Below, piece by piece: positions 44,003 to 53,907 of a stretch of DNA of 64,000 nucleotides. Within the stretch, counting starts at the first letter, position 1. Every line of letters begins with the position of its first letter. The notes below the pieces were generated by a model. That model did no database searches, was not told the DNA's origin, and was given only the letters and a program-made list of their open reading frames with translations. The position numbers were made by a program, and so were the translations under genes. Origin of the DNA: Lentzea atacamensis (GTDB lineage Bacteria; Actinomycetota; Actinomycetes; Mycobacteriales; Pseudonocardiaceae); NCBI RefSeq assembly GCF_003269295.1, contig NZ_QLTT01000009.1, positions 329,853 through 393,852 on the forward strand, given 5' to 3'.

Positions 44003-44707
44003 TCAGGCCTTCCTCGGTCCGTAGAAGCCCTCGGGCGCCTGCTCCTGGCGAACCTCGGCGAGCTGGTTCTTCACGTGGCTCATCAGCAGATCGGTGACCT
44101 CGCGCAGCAACGGCAGGGTCTCCTCCTCGCCGCGGTAGGCGGACAGGTCGACCGGTTCACCGACGAAGTGCGTGATCGTCTTGCGCGGGAACGGCCGGAA
44201 CTTCTTCTGGTAGTGGTTGTAGAGGTCCAGCGTGCCCCAGCGGGCGACCGGGATGACCGGGCCGTCGTGCTGCAGCGCGAGCCGTGCCACGCCGGTGCGG
44301 GAGTTCGCGGGCCAGCCGTCGGGGTCCCTGGTGATCGTGCCCTCCGGGTAGATCACCACGACCTGCCCGGTCGCCAGCGCCTTGTGCGCCTCGCGCAGGC
44401 TCTGCTGCGCGTCCGAGGTGCCGCGGTAGACCGGGATCTGCTTCGCGCCCCTCAGGATCGAGCCCATGATCGGCACGTTCCACAGGCTGTGCTTCGCGAG
44501 GAAGTGCGGCACGCGGTCGTTCTTGTGCACGAACACCGCGTCGTAGCACGGGTCGAGGTGCGAGATGTGGTTCATCACGAGCAGCGCCGACCCTTGGCGC
44601 GGGATGCGGTCGCTGTGCAGGATCCGGTGCCTGCCCAGCACGAACGACATGGGGTAGAGGATCGCCGCGGCGACCCCGACCCAGAAGCCGCCCTTCTCCT
44701 TGGCCAC
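44003..44707 (-). CDS. PlsC-family 1-acylglycerol-3-phosphate acyltransferase
   Basis: A 234-residue PlsC-family acyltransferase. Catalytic box [15 protein letters not shown] (HX4D) is near residue 46. [23 protein letters not shown] gives the second motif, and [14 protein letters not shown] the third. A single hydrophobic N-terminal segment ([16 protein letters not shown]) may anchor it to the membrane. Its gpsA neighbour supplies the glycerol phosphate backbone and the pair is spaced by two bases. Its paralogue at 1234-1947 has a different N-terminus. Which one makes lysophosphatidate or phosphatidate is not clear. Confidence 0.88.
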   Translation of the reverse strand: MAKEKGGFWVGVAAAILYPMSFVLGRHRILHSDRIPRQGSALLVMNHISHLDPCYDAVFVHKNDRVPHFLAKHSLWNVPIMGSILRGAKQIPVYRGTSDAQQSLREAHKALATGQVVVIYPEGTITRDPDGWPANSRTGVARLALQHDGPVIPVARWGTLDLYNHYQKKFRPFPRKTITHFVGEPVDLSAYRGEEETLPLLREVTDLLMSHVKNQLAEVRQEQAPEGFYGPRKA

Positions 44708-44770
44708 GTGAACCTCTCCTCACTCCCGGAACCTGCGCCCATGAGCACAGTAGTGCCCCGACCACAATCC

Positions 44771-44896
44771 TCACCCCTCGCTTCCGGCGTCCGGCAGGGC
44801 ACCTCGCGGCGTCGACCCCCGGTCCCCATATGTCCAATATGGGGAGCGGTGTCGACGCCACGATGCACCCGTCTGACCGGCGAAATCGAGGGGTGA
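44771..44896. repeat. 126-base imperfect palindrome upstream of cofC
   Basis: Between the divergent acyltransferase and cofC genes, bases 44771-44831 are the imperfect inverse of 44837-44896. The ends TCACCCCTCG and CGAGGGGTGA match perfectly, as do GGCGTCGAC (44808-44816) and GTCGACGCC (44851-44859), and CCCCATAT (44824-44831) with ATATGGGG (44837-44844) around GTCCA. Roughly three quarters of positions pair, more if G-T pairs are allowed. It could be a long RNA hairpin, a compound operator or a small mobile inverted-repeat element. Confidence 0.6.
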
Positions 44897-44928
44897 AGGT
44901 TAGTGGTCGACGCACCCGTCGCCGGATC

Positions 44929-45567
44929 GTGGACCATGACGGGGTGCGGGATGAAGTTGACCTCGTGGTGCCGGTCAAAACGCTCGACCGGGCCAAGACC
45001 AGGCTGACCAGCGCCACCGGCGGAGATCCGGTGTCGCACGCGGCGCTGGCGCTCGCGCTCGCCATGGACACGGTGAGCGCCGCTCTGGCCACGCCCGGTG
45101 TCCGCCGCGTGGTCACCGTCACATCGGACCCAGCTGTCGCCGCCGAGATGGCCGCGCTGGGTGTCGAGGCGATACCGGAACCCGCCGAGCCCGGACTCAA
45201 CGAGGCGCTGATGCACGGCGCCCGCGCGCTCCGGTCCAACCGCGTCGGCGCGCTGCAGGCCGACCTGCCCGCGCTCAAGCCCGGCGAGCTCCAGGCCGCG
45301 CTCGAAGCCGCGGCCGGGCGGCGCGCTTTCGTCCCGGACCGGCAGGGCACCGGAACCACGTTGCTGCTCGCGGCACCCGGCGGCGAGCTCGACCCGAGGT
45401 TCGGCGTCGGCTCGGCGGGGCACCACCGGATTTCCGGCGCGATCGCGCTGTTCGGACCGTGGCCGTCGCTGCGCTGTGACGTGGACACAGAAGAGGATCT
45501 GCGCCTGGCGCTGACGCTCGGTCTCGGTGTGCACACCGCGAACGCCTTGCCCGCCTGGACAACCTGA
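44929..45567 (+). CDS. cofC: 2-phospho-L-lactate (or phosphoenolpyruvate) guanylyltransferase
   Basis: A 212-residue CofC/FbiD enzyme, activating phospholactate or phosphoenolpyruvate with GTP for coenzyme F420 synthesis. DEVDLVVPVKTLDRAKTRL is the N-terminal signature, with VVTVTSDPAVAAEMAALG, NRVGALQADLPALKPGEL and FGVGSAGHHRISGA further along. GTG 44929 or GTG 44944 may be the start. The latter gives a protein beginning VRDEVDL. It is the only F420 gene in the window, placed at the same location as Rv2983 (between gpsA and ppk). A large palindrome precedes it. Confidence 0.9.
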   Translation: MDHDGVRDEVDLVVPVKTLDRAKTRLTSATGGDPVSHAALALALAMDTVSAALATPGVRRVVTVTSDPAVAAEMAALGVEAIPEPAEPGLNEALMHGARALRSNRVGALQADLPALKPGELQAALEAAAGRRAFVPDRQGTGTTLLLAAPGGELDPRFGVGSAGHHRISGAIALFGPWPSLRCDVDTEEDLRLALTLGLGVHTANALPAWTT

Positions 45568-45619
45568 GCCGTCCTCACGCGTCTTCCGGGTCGCTGGATG
45601 ATCACGACTTGGGAGACTG

Positions 45620-46594
45620 ATGCGAGCGCTCATCGCGCTGGCGGCGATCACGGCCATCGCGGGCTGTGTCGCCGCCGTACCGATCGACCGGCCGTCCGGC
45701 TACACCGCGCCGAACAAGCTCGACTCGTGCCGCGTGGACCTTCCCCAGGACTGGAAGGACGAACTCTCACGCAACACAACGGTGGCCGGTTCCCACGAGA
45801 AGGTCACCATCGTCGCCGCCAACGCGAACGCCGACGTGACGCTCGTGAAGACCACGCGCAACAGGACCACCGAACTCGTGTTGCGCGACCGCGAGAAGCG
45901 CCAGCAGGTCATGGCGGTGCAGGACGACGCACAACTCCACGGCGTCGAGTTCGACGGCCGCTGGGTGACGTTCTCCACGACCCCGAGCCCGTCCGACCGC
46001 ACCACGACCACCTACGCGTGGGACTCGCGCAACGACGGCGCGCCCGTGCGGATCGGCGGCAGCGGTGCCGTGGTGCACAACGGGAAGGCCGCCTGGGCCG
46101 ACAGCAAAGGCGTGCACCTGTACGACCTCGCGAAGAAGAAGGACAGGATCGTCGGGCAGGGCGAGGAGCCGCTGTTCCTCGGCGACGCGGTCATGTGGCT
46201 GCAGGACGGGAAGTTCCGCGCCGAGGTGGCGTTACCGGAACAGCTCCGCGACGCGCGGCCGAGCGGGAGCGCGGCGTCCGACGGCCGCACGGTGGTGTGG
46301 GCGCAGGGCGACGCGCTGCACGGCTGGCGTGAGGGCTGGACCGAACCGCGCGAGCTCGCCGGGATCAGGACCGCGCCCAAAACCGAAGGCATCCTCTTCC
46401 CGCGGGTCAGCGGCGACTTCGTGTCGTGGCAGTCGGAGTCGTCGTACGTCACGGACATCCGCAGCGGCGCGACCATGCACACGACCGACGGCGCCTATTG
46501 GCTGGAAGTGCACGGCGGTGCTTTGACGCAGCAAGGATGGCGCGGCGTGGCGGCCGCTCCCCTGTCGTCGCTTTCACCGTTGCCCCGCTGTTGA
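45620..46594 (+). CDS. Putative lipoprotein with beta-propeller-like domain
   Basis: A 324-residue secreted lipoprotein. The signal peptide is MRALIALAAITAIAGC with lipobox IAGC, giving a lipid-modified Cys at residue 16. The mature domain lacks recognisable catalytic motifs and contains regularly spaced strands (GRWVTFSTTP, AWADSKGVHLYDL, FLGDAVMWLQDG, TVVWAQGDALHGW, DFVSWQSESSYVTDI) that suggest a propeller or TolB-like fold. ATG 45620 has GGGAG four to five bases upstream. A perfect hairpin follows it. Function unknown. Confidence 0.75.
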   Translation: MRALIALAAITAIAGCVAAVPIDRPSGYTAPNKLDSCRVDLPQDWKDELSRNTTVAGSHEKVTIVAANANADVTLVKTTRNRTTELVLRDREKRQQVMAVQDDAQLHGVEFDGRWVTFSTTPSPSDRTTTTYAWDSRNDGAPVRIGGSGAVVHNGKAAWADSKGVHLYDLAKKKDRIVGQGEEPLFLGDAVMWLQDGKFRAEVALPEQLRDARPSGSAASDGRTVVWAQGDALHGWREGWTEPRELAGIRTAPKTEGILFPRVSGDFVSWQSESSYVTDIRSGATMHTTDGAYWLEVHGGALTQQGWRGVAAAPLSSLSPLPRC

Positions 46595-46603
46595 AGCAGT
46601 GAC

Positions 46604-46625
46604 GAACAACACGAAAGTGTTGTTC
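46604..46625 (+). terminator. Hairpin after the lipoprotein gene
   Basis: GAACAACAC (46604-46612) pairs perfectly with GTGTTGTTC (46617-46625) with a GAAA tetraloop, nine bases after the lipoprotein stop codon. A stable tetraloop hairpin with no T-run. Confidence 0.75.
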
Positions 46626-46731
46626 AGGGCAACGCAACGGGGAACCCCTGCACCTTTACATCCGTATCCCCTGATGCAAACGGCGTACCCCCCGATGCCG
46701 TTCCCCGACGCATGCCCAGAGGTGTACCTGC

Positions 46732-47898
46732 ATGAATTCGTTGACGCACGCCGACTACCTGGCGTTGCGCCGCTTTCCCGCTCTTGACGGCCTGCGGGCC
46801 ATTGCCGCGGTGCTGGTGGTGTTCTTCCACTACGGGGGCCCGGACTGGCTGCAGGGCTGGGCGGGAGTCCAGATGTTCTTCGTTCTCAGCGGATTCCTCA
46901 TCATGACGCTGATGCTGCGTGAGGAACGCGGCACAGGACGGATTTCGCTCAAGGAGTTCTACCTGCGCCGGGCGTTCCGGATTCTGCCGGTCTACTTCGT
47001 GATCCTGCTGGTCACCGCCGCCGGTTCGGCGATCGCGGGCACGTTCCTCAGCAACGGGATCGGGCCGGCGCTCAAGTACTTCCTCACCTTCACCAACGAG
47101 TTCGCCGGCGCCAGCCCGTACGGGCAGTCCTGGTCTCTGGGCATCGAGCAGAAGTTCTACGTGGTCTGGCCGCTGGTGGCGATCGCGCTGGGCACCGTCG
47201 TGCTCAGGCGCCGCGCCGGCGCCGCCCTCCTCGGCATGCTGCTCGCGCTCGTGATCGTCAGCTTCACCGTCTCGCACAGCAACCCCGGCTGGCCGCTGCA
47301 CTACTTCTCGATCCTGACCGGCGTCCTGCTCGCCATCGCGCTGCACAGCCCGCGCGGGTTCGCGTTGCTGCGCCCCCTCACGAACCCGGTCGCGCAGGTG
47401 ATCGTCTCGATCGGATTCGTCGGCGTGCACCTGAGCGTGAAGCCGATCGCCGCGTTCCTCGACGGGACCAACGGGATTCCCGGCCACGTCCTGGTCATCC
47501 CGGTGTACGCGCTCGCGACGGCGGTGCTGCTCACCGCGCTTGCCGCGCCTGGGCCGGCGACGACGTTCCTCTCCACGAAGCCGATGCAGTTCGTGGGTGA
47601 GCGCTCGTACTCGCTCTACCTCGTGCAGACGATCGCCGCGACGGTCATCGCGTTCTTCTGGCCCGCCCTGTCCGGTATCGGACAGTCCGTGGTGGTCACC
47701 GCGCTGGGGCTGGCGCTGGCGAGTGTCCTGTACACGACCGTGGAGATCCCGATGATCAACCTCGGTCGTCGCGTGATCACCCGCCAGCGCGCGGCGGCCA
47801 CCGTCAAGGCGGCCGTGGTTCAGCAGGGTGCGCCGCAGCCTCCCACGCCGCAGTCCGAGTCGTTGCGGTTGGCGACCATCGGGCAGGCCCAGCCGTAG
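46732..47898 (+). CDS. Membrane acyltransferase, OafA/acyltransferase-3 family
   Basis: A 388-residue multi-pass protein of the acyltransferase-3 family (PF01757), which O-acylates sugars or antibiotics at the membrane. It opens FPALDGLRAIAAVLVVFFHYGG with the conserved RAxA and H of the family, then GVQMFFVLSGFLIMTLML with EFYLRRAFRILPVYF, and about ten hydrophobic helices. SWSLGIEQKFYVVWPL carries the typical WSL.E motif. The C-terminal tail is Gln/Pro-rich. ATG 46732 has AGAGGTG seven bases upstream. Its last 79 bases overlap the convergent LVIVD gene. The substrate is unknown. Confidence 0.87.
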   Translation: MNSLTHADYLALRRFPALDGLRAIAAVLVVFFHYGGPDWLQGWAGVQMFFVLSGFLIMTLMLREERGTGRISLKEFYLRRAFRILPVYFVILLVTAAGSAIAGTFLSNGIGPALKYFLTFTNEFAGASPYGQSWSLGIEQKFYVVWPLVAIALGTVVLRRRAGAALLGMLLALVIVSFTVSHSNPGWPLHYFSILTGVLLAIALHSPRGFALLRPLTNPVAQVIVSIGFVGVHLSVKPIAAFLDGTNGIPGHVLVIPVYALATAVLLTALAAPGPATTFLSTKPMQFVGERSYSLYLVQTIAATVIAFFWPALSGIGQSVVVTALGLALASVLYTTVEIPMINLGRRVITRQRAAATVKAAVVQQGAPQPPTPQSESLRLATIGQAQP

Positions 47899-49352
47899 AA
47901 CGGGTTCGGGGCGAGCGGCACGGGTTCCCGGTCGCTCTCCCTGGCCAGTTCCCTGGCGTGGTGCGCGGTGAGCGTCACGTTCGTGCCGCTCGCCTGGGCG
48001 TCGTAGGCGCCCTTCTCCAGCTCCAGGATCTCGACACCGCGCGAGATGTCGGCGACGAACACGGTGTTGCGGTGCCAGTACGGCGCCCACGACGTCGCGG
48101 TGTCCGGCCGCCAGTAGCCGATCTGGATCGGCTTGGCGGGGTTGGAGATGTCGAGGAACCGGGTGCCCTGGTTGTACCAGGAGTAGGCCACGATCCTCTT
48201 CTGCACGTCGAAGTAGTGCGCGGAGCACGTGACGTTGCCGGGGATGGTGCCCTCCTGGTCGTCCGGGCTCCAGATGCCGACGGTCCTCATCTCCTTGGGC
48301 CGCTCACCCCAGCCCTCACCGTTGTGCGTGCCCTGCAGCGAGGAGATGACGAACCGGCCCTCGGTCTTGCACGTGGGCGAACCGAACGCCTCCTCGGTGT
48401 GCAGCAGCAGCGAGCCGGCCGGGTTCTCCCGCGTGGGCTGCGGGCCGTCGCCGAGCGTGCGGCCGGCCGGGCGGAACGAGTTGTGCGTGAACGAGGTCGG
48501 CATGTCGGCCTTCGGGACGCCGCCGCCCGCGTAGGCGACCGGGTCCCACGCCTTCGCCTCGCGGTACTTGCCGCTCAACGGGTCGCGGTGCCAGCCCTGC
48601 GTGTAGTAGCCGCGCGTGCCGTCGTCGCCCGCGACCCACGCGATGCCCTGGGCGTCGACCTGGACGTCGTGCGTGATCTTGCCTTCGCCCGCCTTGCCGC
48701 GGACGTCGACGGAGACGGGGAGCTCCTTCGGGGTCTTCGGATCGCGGATGTCGGTGACGAAGATCCGGCCGGTCCTGGCGTCCGACCGGTCGAGCCCCGC
48801 CGTCCAGAGGAACTGACAGTCGTTGATGCAGGTGCTGGTGTGACCGGTGTTCTGCCGGTGGAAGCTGAGGATCTTGAGGTCGGCCGGGTCCACAGCGGAC
48901 ACGATGTAGTTGCCGGTCGGGCGGTCGCCCGGCAGCGCCCGGCCGAACGAGTTGACCTCGCGTGCCAGGAACGCGAGCTTGCGCTTGGGGTCGACGTTGA
49001 TGTCCTCGTTCTCCCAGAAGCGCTTCGCCGGGTCGTCCCCCGGCAGCGCCATCTCCTGCTTGGTGAGGTGGTCGAGGAGCTTCGGCTGGTCCAGATCGGT
49101 CACGTCGAACGTCTTCAGCCCGGTCTCCATGCTGACGAACGCCACGTCGCGAGGCCCGTACTGGGCGAACGCGATCGAGATGGCCCGTTCGGTGCCGGGG
49201 AGTGACGCCTTCAGGCGGACGTTCTTCGCCGCCGCCTGCAGGCGTGGTTTGTCCACCTTCGGAGTCCTGGGTTCGGCCGAGGCAGCCGAGGCCAGTCCTG
49301 CCGTGGTGAAGGCCAACAGGGTCACCGCAGTCAATGTGGCAATAACCTTCAT
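47820..49352 (-). CDS. Secreted LVIVD/beta-propeller-like protein
   Basis: A 510-residue exported protein. Signal peptide MKVIATLTAVTLLAFTTAGLASAAS. The mature part contains propeller-like repeats: GLKTFDVTDLDQPKLLDH, RIFVTDIRDPKTPKELPV, TRFLDISNPAKPIQIGYW and VFVADISRGVEILEL, all of the LVIVD type. Six to eight cysteines (CINDCQFL, CKTEGRF, CSAHYF and the end CGVGGCGAPC) may form disulfides. ATG 49352. The C-terminal region overlaps the acyltransferase gene by 79 bases. Extracellular, possibly surface-binding. No enzyme activity is implied by the sequence. Confidence 0.8.
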   Translation of the reverse strand: MKVIATLTAVTLLAFTTAGLASAASAEPRTPKVDKPRLQAAAKNVRLKASLPGTERAISIAFAQYGPRDVAFVSMETGLKTFDVTDLDQPKLLDHLTKQEMALPGDDPAKRFWENEDINVDPKRKLAFLAREVNSFGRALPGDRPTGNYIVSAVDPADLKILSFHRQNTGHTSTCINDCQFLWTAGLDRSDARTGRIFVTDIRDPKTPKELPVSVDVRGKAGEGKITHDVQVDAQGIAWVAGDDGTRGYYTQGWHRDPLSGKYREAKAWDPVAYAGGGVPKADMPTSFTHNSFRPAGRTLGDGPQPTRENPAGSLLLHTEEAFGSPTCKTEGRFVISSLQGTHNGEGWGERPKEMRTVGIWSPDDQEGTIPGNVTCSAHYFDVQKRIVAYSWYNQGTRFLDISNPAKPIQIGYWRPDTATSWAPYWHRNTVFVADISRGVEILELEKGAYDAQASGTNVTLTAHHARELARESDREPVPLAPNPFYGWACPMVANRNDSDCGVGGCGAPC

Positions 49353-49414
49353 GGTTCGACACTGGCAGCGCCTCGAACGAGACGGTCAGGTCCGAACGTC
49401 TAGGCTTCTGGGCC

Positions 49415-49606
49415 GTGCAGGCGACCGTGTCTACGTTTAACAGTGACGGTTCTGCCGTCGTCCTGCGCGATGACGGCGTTCTGGTCGATGTGAGCGCTGC
49501 CGCGGTCACCGCGGGTGGCTGGCGAATGCTGCGTCCGGGGCAGCGGGTGACCCTCGAACGTAGTCCCGACGGGGCGATCGTCGCCCTTCGCATGCCTGTC
49601 CTGTGA
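49415..49606 (+). CDS. Small cold-shock-like (OB-fold) protein
   Basis: A 63-residue protein with the beta pattern of a cold-shock/OB-fold domain: MQATVSTFNSDGSAVVLRDDG, VLVDVSAAAVTAGGWRMLRPGQ, RVTLERSPDG. It lacks the aromatic RNP motifs of true CspA proteins, so it is only distantly related. GTG 49415. It stands upstream of ppk, 59 bases before it, a location where small cold-shock-like ORFs occur in related actinobacteria as far as I recall. Function unknown. Confidence 0.6.
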   Translation: MQATVSTFNSDGSAVVLRDDGVLVDVSAAAVTAGGWRMLRPGQRVTLERSPDGAIVALRMPVL

Positions 49607-49665
49607 CGAGGAGTTCACCAGTCAGACGTTCTCGACAGGGGCGCTCGCGGCAATAGTGCGGAACA

Positions 49666-51957
49666 ATGCGGGGCGTGAGCACGGAGAACAACGACGGCAA
49701 GGCGACACCCTCCCGGCGCCGCTCGGCGCGAGCCAAGGCGACGCCCCCGCCCGCGGCGACTCCGCGCCGGCAGCCTCGCGCGGCGACCAGGCGGGCCTCC
49801 AACCCGCCGCGGACGAAGACCCAGCCGAACCAGCCGGTCGCGACGCCGGTACGGGGTGTCCCGTCGGCGCCGCCCGCGGTGACGTCCAGCACCCTGCCCA
49901 CCGACCTGCCGGACGACCGGTACTTCAACCGTGAACTGTCCTGGTTGGACTTCAACTCCCGCGTGCTCGCGCTGGCGGAGGACTCCTCGCAGCCGCTGCT
50001 GGAGCGCGCGAAGTTCCTCGCGATCTTCGCCTCGAACCTGGACGAGTTCTACATGGTCAGGGTCGCGGGCCTGAAGCGGCGGGCGGAGACCGGTCTCACG
50101 GTGCGCAGCGCGGACGGGCTCACGCCGCTCGAGCAGCTCGTGGCGATCTCCAAGCGCTCACAGGAACTCGTCGAGCAGCACGCCCGCGCGTTCCTCGACC
50201 ACATCCGGCCGGGGCTGGAAGAGCACCGGATCAGCATCGTGACGTGGGGCGACCTCACCGACTACGACCGGCTGCGCCTCTCCAACTACTTCAGCGAGCA
50301 GGTTTTCCCGGTCCTCACGCCGCTCGCGGTCGACCCGGCGCACCCGTTCCCCTACATCTCCGGGCTGTCGCTGAACCTCGCGGTGACCGTGCGCGACCCC
50401 GAGGGTGGCGGCGAGCGGTTCGCCCGTGTGAAGGTGCCGGACAACGTGCCGCGCCTCGTGCGCGTGGAGGGGGACCGTTCGTCGTCCTCCGCGACCTTCC
50501 TGCCGCTGGAGGAGCTCATCGCCGCGCACCTGGGCGAGCTGTTCACCGGCATGGAGGTCATCGAGTGCCACGCGTTCCGCGTGACGCGCAACGCGGACCT
50601 GGAGGTCGAGGAGGACCGCGACGAGGACCTGTTGCAGGCGCTGGAACGCGAGCTCGCCCGGCGCCGGTTCGGCCCGCCGGTGCGTCTCGAGGTCGCCGAC
50701 GACATGACCGAGCACATGCTCGAGCTGCTCCTGCGGGAGATGGACGTCGACCCGCACGACGTCGTCACCGTGCCCGGCCTGCTCGACCTGTCGTGCCTGT
50801 GGCAGCTCTACGGCATCGACCGCAAGACGTTGAAGGACCCGGCGTTCGTGCCGGCGACGCACCCAGCGTTCGGTGAGCGCGAGACGCCGAAGAGCGTTTT
50901 CGCGACGCTGCGCGAGGGCGACGTCCTCGTGCACCACCCGTACGACTCGTTCTCGACGTCGGTGCAGCGCTTCATCGAACAGGCCGCCGCCGACCCGCAC
51001 GTGCTGGCCATCAAGCAGACCCTGTACCGCACCTCGGGTGACTCGCCCATCGTGGACGCGCTGATCGACGCGGCCGAGGCGGGCAAGCAGGTCGTGGCGC
51101 TGGTGGAGATCAAGGCGCGCTTCGACGAGCAGGCGAACATCAAGTGGGCGCGCACGCTGGAGAAGGCGGGCGTGCACGTCGTCTACGGCCTGGTGGGCCT
51201 CAAGACGCACTGCAAGACCTCGTTGGTGGTGCGCCAGGAGGGGTCGACGATCCGCCGCTACTGCCACATCGGCACCGGCAACTACAACCCGAAGACGGCC
51301 CGGTTGTACGAGGACGTCGGCATCCTGACGGCCGAGCCGACGATCGGCGCGGACCTCACGGACCTGTTCAACGTGCTGACCGGCTACGCGCGCCAGGACG
51401 AGTACCGCGCGTTGATGGTGGCGCCCTACGGCGTTCGCAAGGGCATCGTCGAGCGGATCAACCTCGAGATCGAGCACGCGCAGGCCGGCAGGCCCTCCGG
51501 TGTGCGCATCAAGGTGAACTCGCTCGTGGACGAGCAGGTCATCGACGCGCTGTACCGCGCTTCCCAGGCAGGTGTGCCCGTCGACGTGGTCGTGCGCGGC
51601 ATCTGCGGCCTGAAGCCGGGGGTGAAGGGGATGTCGGAGAACATCCGGGTGCGCTCGATCCTCGGCCGGTTCCTGGAGCACTCGCGCATCTTCCACTTCG
51701 TCGGCTGCGACGAGTACTGGATCGGCAGCGCGGACATGATGCACCGCAACCTCGACCGCCGCGTCGAGGTCGCCGTGCGGGTCATCAACCCGCGCCTGAC
51801 CTCACAGCTGGAAGCCGTGTTCACCTCGGCGCTGGACCCGCAGACGCGCTGCTGGGTGCTGCGTTCCGACGGAGAATGGGAAGCGTCGCCGTCGGACGGA
51901 TCCTCCGTTCGCGACCATCAGATGGAACTGCTGCACAAGCACGGAGCTCTTGGGTGA
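49666..51957 (+). CDS. ppk: Polyphosphate kinase 1
   Basis: A 763-residue PPK1 that reversibly makes polyphosphate from ATP. A long Pro/Arg/Thr-rich N-terminal extension (about 75 residues, not seen in the core fold) precedes [59 protein letters not shown] and the autophosphorylated His in [21 protein letters not shown] are intact, as is the second [19 protein letters not shown] 49666 is given. GTG 49675 (VSTENNDG) is an alternative. The stop overlaps the Nudix gene start by four bases, indicating a ppk-mutT operon as in Rv2984-Rv2985. Confidence 0.95.
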   Translation: MRGVSTENNDGKATPSRRRSARAKATPPPAATPRRQPRAATRRASNPPRTKTQPNQPVATPVRGVPSAPPAVTSSTLPTDLPDDRYFNRELSWLDFNSRVLALAEDSSQPLLERAKFLAIFASNLDEFYMVRVAGLKRRAETGLTVRSADGLTPLEQLVAISKRSQELVEQHARAFLDHIRPGLEEHRISIVTWGDLTDYDRLRLSNYFSEQVFPVLTPLAVDPAHPFPYISGLSLNLAVTVRDPEGGGERFARVKVPDNVPRLVRVEGDRSSSSATFLPLEELIAAHLGELFTGMEVIECHAFRVTRNADLEVEEDRDEDLLQALERELARRRFGPPVRLEVADDMTEHMLELLLREMDVDPHDVVTVPGLLDLSCLWQLYGIDRKTLKDPAFVPATHPAFGERETPKSVFATLREGDVLVHHPYDSFSTSVQRFIEQAAADPHVLAIKQTLYRTSGDSPIVDALIDAAEAGKQVVALVEIKARFDEQANIKWARTLEKAGVHVVYGLVGLKTHCKTSLVVRQEGSTIRRYCHIGTGNYNPKTARLYEDVGILTAEPTIGADLTDLFNVLTGYARQDEYRALMVAPYGVRKGIVERINLEIEHAQAGRPSGVRIKVNSLVDEQVIDALYRASQAGVPVDVVVRGICGLKPGVKGMSENIRVRSILGRFLEHSRIFHFVGCDEYWIGSADMMHRNLDRRVEVAVRVINPRLTSQLEAVFTSALDPQTRCWVLRSDGEWEASPSDGSSVRDHQMELLHKHGALG

Positions 51958-52874
51958 TCAAAGCTGCTGGGGCGGTGCTCTGGCGCGATGCCGACGGTGA
52001 CGTCGAAGTCGCGGTCGTGCACCGTCACCGTTATGACGACTGGTCGTTGCCGAAGGGAAAGCTGGACCGGGGTGAGACGGTCCCTGCCTGCGCGGTGCGC
52101 GAGGTCTTCGAGGAGACCGGCTATTCGTGCGTCCTCGGCCGTCACCTGAAGCAGGTGTCGTATTCGGTGAAGTCGGTGCCGAAGACCGTCGACTACTACG
52201 CCGCCGAGGCCGTTTCGGGTTCTTTCGCCGCCAATGACGAGGTGGACTCGCTCAAATGGCTGCCGGTGGCCGACGCTTCAGCGTTGCTGACCTACGAGCC
52301 GGATCGCGAGGTGCTGGCGGAGTTCACCCGTCTGCCCGCCGATCTGTTGCTGGTGTTGCTGGTGCGGCACGCGAAGGCGGGAAAGCGGTCCGAGTGGGAC
52401 GATGACGACGACCTGAGGCCGCTCTCAGACGCCGGCTGGCGGCAGGCGACGGCGCTCCGCTCTTTGCTGCCCGTGTGGTCACCCACGCGCGTCCACACAG
52501 CTCCCAGGGTGCGTTGCGTGGACACCGTTCGGGCCGTGGCCGAGGATCTCTCGGTCGAGATGGTCGAGGAGCCGCGGCTGTCCGAGGAGGGCTACTGGCC
52601 CGACCCGGAGGCGGGTCTCGTGCGGCTGCTGGAGATCGCCGCCGACGAGGGCAGGGCCGTCGTGTCCTCACAGGGTGGCGTCATCCCGTCCGTGGTGCGG
52701 ACGCTGGCCGAACTGGGCGGGCTGCGGCTCGACGAGATCCCGTGCAAGAAGGGCAGCGTGTGGGTGCTGGCCTTCACCAGGCCGTTCGGCGCCTGGTCCA
52801 CTTCGGACTCGCCTTCGCGCTGGCCAACGCTGGTGTCGGCGCACTACCTGGCCTCGGCACTACCCCGCCCCTGA
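51954..52874 (+). CDS. mutT1: MutT1-like Nudix hydrolase fused to histidine phosphatase
   Basis: A 306-residue two-domain protein. The Nudix domain (about 1-140) has the box [23 protein letters not shown] (GX5EX7REUXEEXGU), and the C-terminal histidine phosphatase domain starts at [17 protein letters not shown] (RHG-like) with [16 protein letters not shown]. The combination is that of mycobacterial MutT1 (Rv2985), which hydrolyses 8-oxo-dGTP/GTP and diadenosine polyphosphates. GTG 51954 overlaps the ppk stop (GTGA). The symbol is given because domain order, size and neighbour all match. Confidence 0.88.
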   Translation: MIKAAGAVLWRDADGDVEVAVVHRHRYDDWSLPKGKLDRGETVPACAVREVFEETGYSCVLGRHLKQVSYSVKSVPKTVDYYAAEAVSGSFAANDEVDSLKWLPVADASALLTYEPDREVLAEFTRLPADLLLVLLVRHAKAGKRSEWDDDDDLRPLSDAGWRQATALRSLLPVWSPTRVHTAPRVRCVDTVRAVAEDLSVEMVEEPRLSEEGYWPDPEAGLVRLLEIAADEGRAVVSSQGGVIPSVVRTLAELGGLRLDEIPCKKGSVWVLAFTRPFGAWSTSDSPSRWPTLVSAHYLASALPRP

Positions 52875-53040
52875 CCGCTCTGAAGAACCTTTTCACGCCG
52901 CCGTCTTCCCCGCCCCCGAAAGTTCGCCTCAGGCAACGAGTTGGGCGTGGGAGGCGGCGGTTTCGCTTGTGCGGGACCCGTTCGCAGGCGTGAATGCGTT
53001 ATTTCTATTGGCGCCCAGGTGACAGCGGCCGAAACACACG

Positions 53041-53070
53041 AAGGCCCCGGTGTGCGCACACCGAGGCCTT
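53041..53070. terminator. Terminator between mutT and hup
   Basis: AAGGCCCCGGTGTGC (53041-53055) pairs with GCACACCGAGGCCTT (53056-53070), 14 of 15 bases, as a near-perfect palindrome in the gap between the convergent mutT and hup genes. The rest of the 245-base gap shows no gene. Confidence 0.75.
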
Positions 53071-53119
53071 CCGCGTGTTGTACCGAAGTGACGCAGCCTC
53101 CTCTAAGAGGAGGCCCGTC

Positions 53120-53761
53120 TCACTTCTTCTTGGCAGCCGTCTTGCGAGCCGCGGGCGCCTTGGCGGCCGTGGTCTTCGCAGCGGGCTTCGCCGCAGCCGT
53201 GGTCTTGGCAGCGGGCTTCTTGGCAGCGGTCGCCTTCGCGGCCGGCTTCGCAGCGGCCTTCGTCGCGGTCGCCTTCGCGGGCGCCTTGGCAGCCGTGGTC
53301 TTGGCGGCAGCCGTGGTGGTGCGACGGGTCGCGGGCGCCTTGGTGGCGGCCGCGGCCGTGCGAGTGCGCGTCGTGGTGGCGCGCGTGGTCGTGGCCTTGG
53401 TCGCCGGAGCCTTGGCAGCCGCGGGCTTCGCGGCGGCGGCGGCGGGCTTCGCAGCCGGCTTGGCGGCAACGGCCTTCGGCAGCTTCTTCGCACCGCTGAT
53501 GACGTCCTTGAACGTCGAGCCGGGGCGGAACGCGGGCACGTTGGTCTTCTTGACCTTCACGGTCTCGCCCGTGCGCGGGTTGCGCGCGGTGCGAGCCGCA
53601 CGGGCACGCTTCTCGAAGACGCCGAAGCCCGTGATGTTGACCTTCTCGCCCTTGTTGACGCTGCGGACGATCACGTCCACGAGGCCGTCAACAGCAGCGC
53701 CAGCGGTCTTCTTGTCTCCCAGGCGCTCGGCGAGCGCCTCGATGAGCTGGGCCTTATTCAC
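53120..53761 (-). CDS. hup: HU-family DNA-binding protein with long Lys/Ala tail
   Basis: A 213-residue histone-like protein. The HU core (1-about 92) reads [61 protein letters not shown]. The C-terminal 115 residues are made of Ala, Lys, Thr and Pro with [10 protein letters not shown] and TTRTR repeats, the histone-H1-like tail of actinobacterial HU proteins (HupB). It compacts the nucleoid. GTG 53761 has GGAGGG about eight bases upstream. It matches the location of Rv2986c beside leuD. Confidence 0.95.
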   Translation of the reverse strand: MNKAQLIEALAERLGDKKTAGAAVDGLVDVIVRSVNKGEKVNITGFGVFEKRARAARTARNPRTGETVKVKKTNVPAFRPGSTFKDVISGAKKLPKAVAAKPAAKPAAAAAKPAAAKAPATKATTTRATTTRTRTAAAATKAPATRRTTTAAAKTTAAKAPAKATATKAAAKPAAKATAAKKPAAKTTAAAKPAAKTTAAKAPAARKTAAKKK

Positions 53762-53848
53762 CGTCAGTCCCTCCCAGGACGCTCACGGCCCTAAGAGACG
53801 GGCCGACTAGAACGCAACGGTAGGCCCAAAACGCGAGAAATACCAATC

Positions 53849-53878
53849 GCCACGCCAGATTTTTCGTTGTGGCGTGGC
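53849..53878. other. Inverted repeat upstream of hup
   Basis: GCCACGCCA (53849-53857) and TGGCGTGGC (53870-53878) form a 9-base perfect inverted repeat with a 12-base AT-rich loop, 88 bases before the hup start. It may be a promoter-associated operator or an extra stop signal for leuCD. Confidence 0.4.
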
Positions 53879-53907
53879 TAATTGCGCCCCTTCGAGGGAC
53901 AGGAGGC

